Below are positions 57,493 through 64,000 of a stretch of DNA of 64,000 nt, piece after piece. Every line of letters starts with the position of its first letter. Within the stretch, counting starts at the first letter, position 1. The stretch comes from JADKIH01 sp031385005 (GTDB lineage: Bacteria > Bacteroidota > Bacteroidia > AKYH767-A > 2013-40CM-41-45): contig JANNBB010000011.1 in assembly GCA_031385005.1 (NCBI GenBank), positions 248,001-312,000 of the forward strand, given 5' to 3'. Below the pieces are notes generated by a model, which was given only the letters and a program-made list of their open reading frames with translations, was not told the DNA's origin and searched no databases. Both the position numbers and the translations under genes were made by a program.

Positions 57493-57705
57493 AAGGCACA
57501 CGGAGAATTGCATTTCGACTCCGTGAAACTCCATGTCCTCCGTGTCTCCATGTTTTAAAAAATATGTGCACGAGGCTTCACATAGTTTTCGATAAAATTT
57601 GCATTTGCCGTGACGCTAAGCTTTTTTAAAAATTACTATGGAGGCACAGAGGTCACGAAGACACACGGAGAATTGCATTTCGACTCCGTGAAACTCCAGG
57701 TCTTC
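57493..57705. repeat. Dispersed non-coding repeat, copy B, with an internal 37-bp duplication
   Basis: The sequence CACACGGAGAATTGCATTTC (and 17 nt beyond) occurs twice, at about 57497-57533 and 57662-57698, without a mismatch. Each copy contains the stem CACGGAG/CTCCGTG around AATTGCATTTCGA. Between them lies TTCGATAAAATTTGCATTTG plus GCCGTGACGCTAAGCTTTTTTAAAAATTAC, shared with copy A (53521-53570). The whole gap 57406-57728 is non-coding. Neither end shows a clear target-site duplication. Confidence 0.8.
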
Positions 57706-57728
57706 GTTTTTTTAAAAAAAATTAGCAC

Positions 57729-57761
57729 AAAAAAAGCCACCCACCTTTCGGCGAATGGCTC
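57729..57761 (-). terminator. Intrinsic terminator of the PKD/T9SS gene (- strand)
   Basis: On the - strand the order is AGCCATTCGCCGAAAGGTGG, then GTGGCT and a run of T. AGCCA pairs with TGGCT, and CGCC with GGTG plus flanking bases around a GAAA-type loop, followed by the U-tract. It lies 23 nt beyond the stop of the PKD gene. Confidence 0.75.
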
Positions 57762-57783
57762 TTCACACTTATACTATGAAAAC

Positions 57784-59100
57784 TTAATTTACCTGGAATT
57801 TCCCTCTTGCTACATTTGTATTACCATCTTCGATTGAATAAATATACAAACCTTGAGAAAGAATTTCTTTAGAGATAGTGAAATCACCATTACCTAAAGA
57901 TTTAGAAAAAGAAACCTGTCCACTCAAATTGTAAACACGTAAAGTAACATTACCGGAAGTGTTTTCGATATGGATGGTTGAAGATTCTATCATTGGATTC
58001 GGGTATACAGAAACGATTGCATTGCCTGTTGAACTTTCGTTAACATCGCTTGATAATTTGAAAGGGTGGTGTGGATGACCATGACCATGAGGAGGCATAT
58101 TTGTATTAACGCTATCGCACCATGTGTCTGTACAAGTACCACCTGCATTCGAATTGGAAACTGTTAAGCAAACATAATATGTTCCTGCGGCAGCATAAGT
58201 ATAAGTTGGATTTGGATCTGTAGATGTTGAACCATCACCAAAATCCCATGCATATGTTGTACCGAAAGAATTATTTCCTGAATGGAAACGAACTCCGTTG
58301 GCAACAGTATCTCTCCATGCACCGAAATGTGCATTACAATGTGGCGCTGGAGTAAAGACACGAACGCTGTCACACCATGTACTTGTGCAAGTACCACCTG
58401 CATTTGTATTCGATACAGTTAAACAAACATAATACGTTCCTGCAGCAGCGTAAACATAGTTAGGGTTGGCTGAAGTAGAAGTACTTCCATCACCGAAATC
58501 CCATGCATACGTTGCACCGGCAGAGCCGCCGAATGAACGGTAACGAATTCCATTTGTAATAGTATCACGCATGTGCATGAAATGCGCATTGCAATGAGGT
58601 GCAGGTGTGAAAACACGTACACTATCACACCATGTATTTGAACAACCTCCACCAACTGTGTCAGTCACTGTTAAACATACATAGTATGTACCGGCCGCAG
58701 CATAAACATGAGCCGGACTCGAAGAGGTAGATGTAGAACCATCACCGAAATCCCAAGCAAAAGTAGCAGCTCCTGAACCCGGGGCATTCATAAATACAAT
58801 GCCATTTACAATTGAATCACGATGACTCATAAAATGAGCATTGCAAGGCATGTGATGCGGATGTGTATTAGGGTTCGGGTTTGGATTAGGATTAGGATTA
58901 GGATTAGGGTTTGGGTTTGGGTTTGGGTTTGGATTACCTCCACCCGGGTGACCCGGCCAAGGATTAGAAGGAGGATTTCCACCGCCATGTCCGTGACCAC
59001 CCGGCATCTGGGCAAGCGCCGGTAAAGACATGACAACTAAAATGGCAAGTGCCATAATTTTTTGCAACCATGCATTGTTGCTTGTAATTTGTTTTTTCAT
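57784..59100 (-). CDS. Secreted PKD-repeat protein with NP-repeat linker and T9SS sorting domain
   Basis: A 438-residue exported protein: signal peptide (IMALAILVVMSLPALA), His/Gly/Pro-rich start (MPGGHGHGGGNPPSNPWPG), a run of about ten Asn-Pro dipeptides, then THPHHMPCN. Three PKD domains of about 85 residues follow (each with TYAWDFGDGSTST, AAAGTYYVCLTV and a CDSV end), then MPPHGHGHPHHPFK and a type A T9SS sorting domain (VYPNPMIESSTIHI ... LSQGLYIYSIEDGN). Four Cys per repeat could form disulfides. It shares an upstream motif with the sigma operon next to it. The His-rich stretches may bind metal. No enzyme domain is seen. Confidence 0.85.
   Translation of the reverse strand: MKKQITSNNAWLQKIMALAILVVMSLPALAQMPGGHGHGGGNPPSNPWPGHPGGGNPNPNPNPNPNPNPNPNPNPNPNTHPHHMPCNAHFMSHRDSIVNGIVFMNAPGSGAATFAWDFGDGSTSTSSSPAHVYAAAGTYYVCLTVTDTVGGGCSNTWCDSVRVFTPAPHCNAHFMHMRDTITNGIRYRSFGGSAGATYAWDFGDGSTSTSANPNYVYAAAGTYYVCLTVSNTNAGGTCTSTWCDSVRVFTPAPHCNAHFGAWRDTVANGVRFHSGNNSFGTTYAWDFGDGSTSTDPNPTYTYAAAGTYYVCLTVSNSNAGGTCTDTWCDSVNTNMPPHGHGHPHHPFKLSSDVNESSTGNAIVSVYPNPMIESSTIHIENTSGNVTLRVYNLSGQVSFSKSLGNGDFTISKEILSQGLYIYSIEDGNTNVARGKFQVN
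58868..58933. repeat. Hexamer microsatellite encoding the Asn-Pro tract
   Basis: Tandem GGATTA/GGTTTG-type hexamers (GGATTAGGATTAGGATTAGG and related) cover about 66 nt inside the PKD gene, each unit giving one NP dipeptide on the - strand. In-frame gain or loss of units would change linker length without breaking the frame. Confidence 0.75.
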
Positions 59101-59169
59101 TTTTGGTTAGATTAAATTAGACTAATTAGATTTAATATTATTTTTTTGTAAGTAGGTTATCTGATAGTG

Positions 59170-59201
59170 TAGAGTAGTAAAAAAATTAAAAGGTTGGGTA
59201 G
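59170..59201 (-). promoter_or_regulatory. Putative ECF-sigma promoter of the PKD gene
   Basis: On the - strand CTACCCAACCT (59201-59191) is followed by 17 nt and TCTA (59173-59170). The same two elements at the same spacing occur upstream of the sigma gene (61999-61968). The distance to the PKD ATG is about 70 nt. Assignment to the neighbouring sigma factor is inference. Confidence 0.6.
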
Positions 59202-59318
59202 GTTTTTTTTTAAATATTATTACTCTAAGATAATTTTTCTATTAAAAGGTTTAATAGGTTATTTTTTTTGATATAACTTCATCAGAATTGCAAAATTGTA
59301 AGTAAAATAAACGAAGTG

Positions 59319-61379
59319 TTAAAAATGAATTGAAAATCCGGCTCCAATTCCAATGTAATATGGATAAGAGTAAATTGGATTATTTTGATTCATTGGAGTT
59401 ATCGTATATCTAAACGATGGTTGAATAAACGTACTTAATCCTTTGTAAAAATTATATTGAATACCTGTTCCCAAAAGTAAACTGTAATTGAATTGTTTCA
59501 GACCATCCAAATTGTTTGTTTCCTGAAATGCATCATTTACATATACATTGATTTTGTCTTTAGAAACTATATTCATTGCTCCGCCACCTTCAACAAAGTA
59601 GGACAATTTATTTTTACCGAAATGATAACGAACCAGCAACGGAACGTAAATGAATTGAATCGTCTGAGAAATTTCTGTCTTAATGTTTAGTGCATCTCCA
59701 TTTTGTGGCTCCGGGCATCCAAAATCACGAGGCGGCTCATTGTGCAAATCGATATCACCGTGAGGAGTATGAATCACATAATGGTGATCGTTGTTGCTAT
59801 TTGGTGGTTCATGGTTATGACCTCCTCCATTATGACCTCCTCCATTTCCGTGACCGTGGTCAACATGCTCTTCCTTATATATTGAATCTGAAATAACGGA
59901 TATGGTATTATAAATTGCATTTTGAGAATAAGAAGAGTAAGAAATTCCGGAAACCACACTCCAATTTTTGCCTATATCATAACCTAGACGAAGTCCGGTA
60001 GAGTATGAAAATTCCGGTTTTTGATCCGAATAATCATCGGGATTCTTTGAAGCACTTCCTGTATAAGTATAGTTTGTCTTATAGCGGTTGTTTACGTAGT
60101 CAGGTGAAAAATACATTTCAGCGGAAAGATGTGATAGCATTTTTTTCATTAATGAAGGCGATGCACTTGTAGGTGCAATTTCAGCCGCTGTCGAAGTGTT
60201 TTCGGGCTGCTTATTTTCTGCTAGTGTTGTCGCAGAATCAGCATTTTCTTGTTTGATTACCGTATTTTCAACAACTGTATTTTCAGACTGAATCGGATTT
60301 GAATTCGTTATATCAGATTTATTTAGATTTTCCTTTGGAATATTATTTTCTGAAATGCTTTCCTTGATTGAATTGTTTTCTGAAACAACTCCGAAAGAAT
60401 TTACAGTCGGTGTTGAACTTCTTTTCTCTTCCACAGATGATGAAAGCAGAGTTGTCGAAACCTCTGTCACATTATTTTCTGCCTGAATTTCCCGGTTTTG
60501 ATTTTCTAACGTGCTTTCTGTTTTTTCATTATGCAACACCTCTCCATCACTTGGCTGTTCGGAATGAATATCAGGAGTCACTTTTTGTGTAGAAGCCGGA
60601 TTAGCTTGTTGTTTAATTCTGTTAAATTCGGCATTCACCGGTTGATTATTCTCCGTTATAGGTATGACAACAGCTTCATCAGAGTAAGTTTCTTTTGAAG
60701 TGCTAATTACTTTTGATAATTTATCACCTTGTTTTTTCGAAGTTGAAAATGACTTGTTTATATTTTCAATAGCTAATGAAGTGGAAGCAGAATTGTCACC
60801 AGCTTTTTTATCATCCAAAGTTGCAGTTGGTTTTTGTGTTAATTTATTGCCCTGTATATTGGATCTTGAAGGAAGTTGAGAAACTTTCGAAGTGGTCGTA
60901 GCAGCAATACCTGGTTGAAAATCATTTTTTGGTGGAGTTGCCAACGAGGGTTTGTTTTCTGAATTATTTACTGTAATGGAATTTGCTTCATCAGAAGCAG
61001 CTGTATTTGTTGGTGTATCTTTTGAATGTAAAACAACAGTATTTTTTACAGATGAATTGCTCGTTGTATTATTAGGAATTGCAGGCTTCGCTTCATCGCC
61101 GGAAACAACAGAACTTATTGGTTCATTTATATTCGTTGAAAATTCAACAGGAGCACTTTTCTTTGAAGAAGAAGATTTAAAATAGCGATAGCCGGTAAAG
61201 CCGACAAATAATAAAATAATTGAGATAGAGAAGAACCCTAAACCTCTTTTGAAATTTCCGGCCTTACGCTTTTTACTCAATTCGGTAAAAAGCTTCTCTT
61301 TGCCTTTTGGAGATGGTTTCATCTCAAAAGATTCAATAGCTGATCTGAATAAGTCGTCTATGTTATTATTTTCTTCCAT
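59319..61379 (-). CDS. Membrane-anchored protein with periplasmic linker and C-terminal outer-membrane barrel; putative anti-sigma partner
   Basis: A 686-residue protein beginning with a short cytoplasmic segment (MEENNNIDDLFRSAIESFEM, KPSPKGKEKLFTELSKKRK), one membrane helix (GLGFFSISIILLFVGFTGYR, about 46-66), and about 330 residues of low-complexity Ser/Thr/Asn/Glu-rich sequence. A beta-barrel domain follows (about 415-686: MYFSPDYVNNRY; SYSTGLRLGYDIGKNWSVVS; LSYFVEGGGAMNI; TFIQPSFRYTITPM), ending in the aromatic strand GIGAGFSIHF. A loop contains HVDHGHGNGGGHNGGGHNHE, probably extracellular or periplasmic. Its start overlaps the sigma gene by 14 nt. Cytoplasmic residues next to a sigma gene suggest it restrains the sigma factor. 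The exact anti-sigma fold cannot be recognised. Confidence 0.75.
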   Translation of the reverse strand: MEENNNIDDLFRSAIESFEMKPSPKGKEKLFTELSKKRKAGNFKRGLGFFSISIILLFVGFTGYRYFKSSSSKKSAPVEFSTNINEPISSVVSGDEAKPAIPNNTTSNSSVKNTVVLHSKDTPTNTAASDEANSITVNNSENKPSLATPPKNDFQPGIAATTTSKVSQLPSRSNIQGNKLTQKPTATLDDKKAGDNSASTSLAIENINKSFSTSKKQGDKLSKVISTSKETYSDEAVVIPITENNQPVNAEFNRIKQQANPASTQKVTPDIHSEQPSDGEVLHNEKTESTLENQNREIQAENNVTEVSTTLLSSSVEEKRSSTPTVNSFGVVSENNSIKESISENNIPKENLNKSDITNSNPIQSENTVVENTVIKQENADSATTLAENKQPENTSTAAEIAPTSASPSLMKKMLSHLSAEMYFSPDYVNNRYKTNYTYTGSASKNPDDYSDQKPEFSYSTGLRLGYDIGKNWSVVSGISYSSYSQNAIYNTISVISDSIYKEEHVDHGHGNGGGHNGGGHNHEPPNSNNDHHYVIHTPHGDIDLHNEPPRDFGCPEPQNGDALNIKTEISQTIQFIYVPLLVRYHFGKNKLSYFVEGGGAMNIVSKDKINVYVNDAFQETNNLDGLKQFNYSLLLGTGIQYNFYKGLSTFIQPSFRYTITPMNQNNPIYSYPYYIGIGAGFSIHF

Positions 61380-61944
61380 TTTCCAACGATGCTGCCATCG
61401 GAGTTTTTAATGTCTTATTAATTTCTCTTTGTAATATAGCTCTTGCATCCGAGAGATTTGATTTGGACGTCCCCTCCGTAACACCAAGCTTTTCCGCAAT
61501 TTCTCTGTGTTTTAACCCTTCGAATACATACAGATTGAAAACAATCTGATATTTAGGCGGAAGATTTTGAATGAGCTGTATTAATTCTTTCACACCAATC
61601 TGGCTAAGAATATCTGATGAACTGTGGTGCGATAAATTCAAATGATTATGATCGATGCTAATTGTGTTTTCAACTTCCTTCCTGCTACGAAATTTTTGTA
61701 TGGCCGTATGATACATGATTTTCCGTATCCATCCTTCCAGTGATCCTTCGCTTCTGAACTTATGTATGTTTTCAAAAACCTTCATAAACCCTTCGTGTAA
61801 AATATCTTCTGCTTCTTCTTTGTTTCTTGAATACCGGAAACAAACCGCTAACATTTTTGAGGCAAATTTATCATAGAGTCTATTCTGGGCAGATGAATCC
61901 CATTCAATACACTTTTTAATAAGTATATCTTCGCTCTCTATCAC
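61366..61944 (-). CDS. ECF-type RNA polymerase sigma factor
   Basis: A 192-residue sigma-70 family member with region 2 (SAQNRLYDKFASKMLAVCFR, YSRNKEEAEDILHEGFMKVF, GSLEGWIRKIMYHTAIQKFR) and region 4 (NLPPKYQIVFNLYVFEGLKH, REIAEKLGVTEGTSKSNLSD, ARAILQREI). Regions 1 and 3 are absent, as expected for ECF sigma factors, and the region 2-4 linker is 40 residues. It starts an operon with the barrel protein, whose start lies within its last codons. It probably recognises CTACCCAACCT-N17-TCTA, found in front of its own gene and of the PKD gene. Confidence 0.95.
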   Translation of the reverse strand: MIESEDILIKKCIEWDSSAQNRLYDKFASKMLAVCFRYSRNKEEAEDILHEGFMKVFENIHKFRSEGSLEGWIRKIMYHTAIQKFRSRKEVENTISIDHNHLNLSHHSSSDILSQIGVKELIQLIQNLPPKYQIVFNLYVFEGLKHREIAEKLGVTEGTSKSNLSDARAILQREINKTLKTPMAASLENGRK

Positions 61945-61967
61945 AGTATTTGGTCGTCCTTAAACAT

Positions 61968-61999
61968 TAGATATTAAAATTAACAATTAGGTTGGGTAG
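61968..61999 (-). promoter_or_regulatory. Putative autoregulatory ECF-sigma promoter
   Basis: On the - strand CTACCCAACCT (61999-61989), 17 nt, then TCTA (61971-61968), followed by the sigma ATG 24 nt later. The 11-mer and the TCTA tetramer are exact matches to those in front of the PKD gene. The AACC core resembles -35 elements of ECF promoters. The rest of the gap 61945-62233 holds only this and the serS -7 box. Confidence 0.6.
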
Positions 62000-62207
62000 T
62001 AAAATGAATTAATGAAAGTAAAAAAAGGATTCTCAAAAAACCTCTGACTGAAAACGCAAAATAGCAGTCGTGAAATTGATTATTTGACACAGTTTTGTAA
62101 ATAGTTTTTTAAAGAGAATATCCAGGAATTATTTATGTAGCTAGTATTCAGTAATTTATACGATAACTTCTGCGAAAATTAACCTATTTTCCTCAACATT
62201 GAATATG

Positions 62208-62215
62208 TATTTTTG
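62208..62215 (+). promoter_or_regulatory. Probable -7 box of serS
   Basis: TATTTTTG matches TAnnTTTG and lies 18 nt before ATG 62234. I see no TTG at the ideal -33 spacing, so the promoter is only partly supported. Confidence 0.5.
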
Positions 62216-62233
62216 TCTCCTTAAATTTAAAGT

Positions 62234-63505
62234 ATGATTCAACTAAGTGTTTTAAGAGAAAAAAGCGATTTCATTATAGAGCGCCTATCTGTCAAAAATT
62301 TTGATGCTAAAAGCATTGTTGCAGATGTATTAAATATTGACGAAAATCGAAGAAAAACTCAGAATGAGCTGGATCAACTCTTAAACAAACAAAACATGTT
62401 GGCCAAACAGATTGGCGAACTATATAAAACGGGAAAAAAGGATGAAGCCGATATGCTCAAAAATCAAAGTGGAGCATTGAAGGAAAGCTCTTCAAAAATC
62501 CAGGAAGAACTTGAAATTCTCGAGCAGAAATTGAATGCCGAACTCGTAAAACTTCCCAATATTCCTTCTGCTACCGTCCCGAAAGGTAAAACACCCGAAC
62601 AAAATGAAGTGGTAAGTCAGGAAGGCAGTATTCCCGAATTAGGTCCCGCAGCGATTCCGCATTGGGAATTAGCAGATAAATACGATATTATCGATTTCGA
62701 ATTGGGAGTAAAATTAACAGGAGCCGGATTTCCGGTATATAAAGGAAAAGGAGCAAAACTGCAGCGAGCGCTGATTAATTTTTTCCTCGATAAGGCACAT
62801 GAGGCAGGTTATAAAGAAATTCAACCACCGATATTGGTTAACAGAGATTCGGGTTATGGAACCGGTCAACTTCCCGATAAAGATTCTCAGATGTACCATG
62901 TACAACTTGACGATTATTATCTTATTCCTACTGCTGAAGTTCCGGTTACCAATATTTACCGCGATGTAATTGTGAAGACGGAAGAGTTGCCAATAAAATT
63001 ATGTGCTTATACTCCTTGTTTCAGAAGAGAAGCGGGGAGTTATGGCAAGGATGTTCGCGGATTAAATCGCTTGCATCAATTCGATAAAGTGGAAATCGTT
63101 CACATCGAACATCCGGATAAATCGTATGAGACGCTTGAAAAAATGGTTGCCTATGTATCTTCTTTATTAAGATCCTTGCAACTTCCTTTTCGTGTCCTTC
63201 GCCTCTGTGGCGGCGACATGAGTTTTGCCAGTGCACTTACCTATGATTTCGAAGTATTTTCAGCTGCTCAGAAAAAATGGCTGGAAGTTAGTTCCGTATC
63301 TAATTTCGAATCGTTTCAATCAAACCGTATGAAACTCCGTTTCAGAAGCGGAAGTGATAAACCTCAGTTGGCACATACATTAAACGGCAGCGCGCTTGCA
63401 CTTCCTCGAATCGTCGCTGCTTTATTGGAAAATAATCAGACCGAGAATGGCGTTGTTATACCCGATGCCATCCGATCTTATACCGGTTTCGATAGAATTT
63501 CGTAA
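62234..63505 (+). CDS. serS: Seryl-tRNA synthetase
   Basis: A 423-residue class IIa synthetase that charges tRNA-Ser. The N-terminal long coiled coil (about residues 30-100: KTQNELDQLLNKQNMLAKQI; EADMLKNQSGALKESSSKIQ) contacts the tRNA long variable arm. Motif 1 lies in GAGFPVYKGKGAKLQRALIN. Motif 2 is AYTPCFRREAGSYGKDVRGL with NRLHQFDKVEI. Motif 3 is NGSALALPRIVAALLENNQ. TAEVP near 235 is the serine-binding loop. Length fits the family. Confidence 0.97.
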   Translation: MIQLSVLREKSDFIIERLSVKNFDAKSIVADVLNIDENRRKTQNELDQLLNKQNMLAKQIGELYKTGKKDEADMLKNQSGALKESSSKIQEELEILEQKLNAELVKLPNIPSATVPKGKTPEQNEVVSQEGSIPELGPAAIPHWELADKYDIIDFELGVKLTGAGFPVYKGKGAKLQRALINFFLDKAHEAGYKEIQPPILVNRDSGYGTGQLPDKDSQMYHVQLDDYYLIPTAEVPVTNIYRDVIVKTEELPIKLCAYTPCFRREAGSYGKDVRGLNRLHQFDKVEIVHIEHPDKSYETLEKMVAYVSSLLRSLQLPFRVLRLCGGDMSFASALTYDFEVFSAAQKKWLEVSSVSNFESFQSNRMKLRFRSGSDKPQLAHTLNGSALALPRIVAALLENNQTENGVVIPDAIRSYTGFDRIS

Positions 63506-63590
63506 ATTGTAAGTGAAAATAAAATTTCAATAAGGATCAATTAAGCATACTCGCTAATGGTACTTTTCTTAAAAATTTAAAAACCGTAAT

Positions 63591-64000
63591 TTGAAAAAAC
63601 TGTTTGTAGTATTTTTTTTATTTTTTTCATTCAACATCTTCGCTCAAACTCCGGGCGACAGACAATTAGCTGATCAGTATCTCAACAATTCGGAATATGC
63701 GAAAGCAGCCGAATTGTACGACCGGTTAATGAGTTCTGATCCTTATGGAACTTATCCGCAATACCTGAGATGTTTGTTGGCCATGAAGAATTATGATGAT
63801 GCTGAAAAACTGGCAAAAAAAGTAATTAAAAAAATGCCTGATTATCCCGCTTATGTTGTCGATCTCGGTTTTGTCTATCATTCGAAAGGCGAAGAAGATA
63901 AAGCCAAACAGCAGTATGAAAAAGCTATCAAGTTAATGAAGCCCGATCAAGGGGTAATCATTACAGTGGCCAACTCTTTTCTGTTAAGGCAGGAGCTTGA
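63591..64000 (+). CDS. TPR-repeat exported protein (partial, runs off window end)
   Basis: An open frame starts at TTG 63591 and continues to the window end (137 codons visible). It begins KKLFVVFFLFFSFNIFAQ, a signal peptide, followed by TPGDRQLADQYLNNSEYAKA, AELYDRLMSSDP, NYDDAEKLAKKVIKKMPDYP and YHSKGEEDKAKQQYEKAIKL, which are clear tetratricopeptide repeats. TTG is the only reasonable start next to the hydrophobic core; no ATG lies close upstream in frame. Function cannot be judged from the fragment; large TPR proteins of this kind often have C-terminal enzymatic or binding domains. Confidence 0.8.
   Translation, partial: MKKLFVVFFLFFSFNIFAQTPGDRQLADQYLNNSEYAKAAELYDRLMSSDPYGTYPQYLRCLLAMKNYDDAEKLAKKVIKKMPDYPAYVVDLGFVYHSKGEEDKAKQQYEKAIKLMKPDQGVIITVANSFLLRQEL

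Noticed and set aside
57610..57837. 75-codon open frame over repeat copy B and the PKD terminator
   Set aside because: It overlaps the terminator and the 3' end of the PKD gene on the other strand and is repeat-derived.
1..64000. CRISPR arrays, tRNA or rRNA genes, insertion sequences, integrases
   Set aside because: Reading both strands I found no regularly spaced direct repeats with spacers, no tRNA T-loop/anticodon patterns outside genes, no rRNA core sequences and no transposase or integrase coding region.

Overview
The window is a chromosomal segment of a low-GC, aerobic member of the Bacteroidota, probably a Chitinophagales/Saprospirales/Flavobacteriales-type environmental lineage; I cannot name the genus. 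Evidence: many secreted proteins end in type IX secretion system (T9SS) type A sorting domains, promoters fit the Bacteroidota pattern TTG/TTTG-N18-21-TAnnTTTG, Shine-Dalgarno sequences are weak or absent, and several families typical of the phylum are present (DUF1972 glycosyltransferase, RemB/Wzi-like barrel, GEVED and PKD modules, ECF sigma with a barrel-type partner).

Layout. 1-14.3 kb: exopolysaccharide/capsule cluster on the + strand, with a sulfotransferase tail, five glycosyltransferases, GNAT acetyltransferase, NodB-type deacetylase, Wzi/RemB-like barrel, flippase, O-antigen-ligase/polymerase-like protein and heparinase II/III-like lyase. 14.5-18.8 kb: cytochrome oxidase accessory operon (heme O synthase, two subunit III genes, a subunit IV gene broken by an in-frame TAA, SCO copper chaperone, DUF420/CtaM, a small CxxC protein). 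19.0-21.6 kb: secreted phosphoesterase with Ig/IPT modules. 21.7-23.9 kb (- strand): envelope-stress-type genes (iron permease family, holin-like DUF1469, YtxH). 24.1-26.8 kb: trhO and a T9SS cargo. 26.8-30.8 kb: SAM-I riboswitch with its own terminator and a full-length metH. 31.0-32.0 kb: a protein with hidden kinase/APH-like motifs. 32.3-36.2 kb: giant T9SS protein. 36.5-39.3 kb: TolC and membrane fusion protein. 39.4-40.1 kb: tsaB. 40.3-49.0 kb: four closely packed T9SS cargo genes, the largest cut by an in-frame TAG just before its sorting domain. 49.2-57.4 kb: pyruvate carboxylase, DUF255 thioredoxin protein, rplU-rpmA, DUF2461, with two copies of a dispersed non-coding repeat. 57.8-61.9 kb (- strand): ECF sigma, a partner with one membrane anchor joined to a beta-barrel, and a PKD/T9SS secreted protein. 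62.2 kb to the end: serS and a truncated TPR protein.

Most interesting points. (1) The ECF locus appears to be a self-contained circuit: the bipartite motif CTACCCAACCT-N17-TCTA lies upstream of both the sigma operon and the adjacent PKD gene with identical spacing, which suggests the sigma factor drives both. The partner seems to be one polypeptide spanning inner membrane, periplasm and outer membrane, and both it and the PKD protein carry His/Gly-rich stretches. (2) Two genes are broken by single in-frame stop codons with no frameshift. (3) The metH leader is a complete riboswitch expression platform whose antiterminator strand can be read directly. (4) The unknown 340-residue protein keeps the spacing of kinase catalytic residues.
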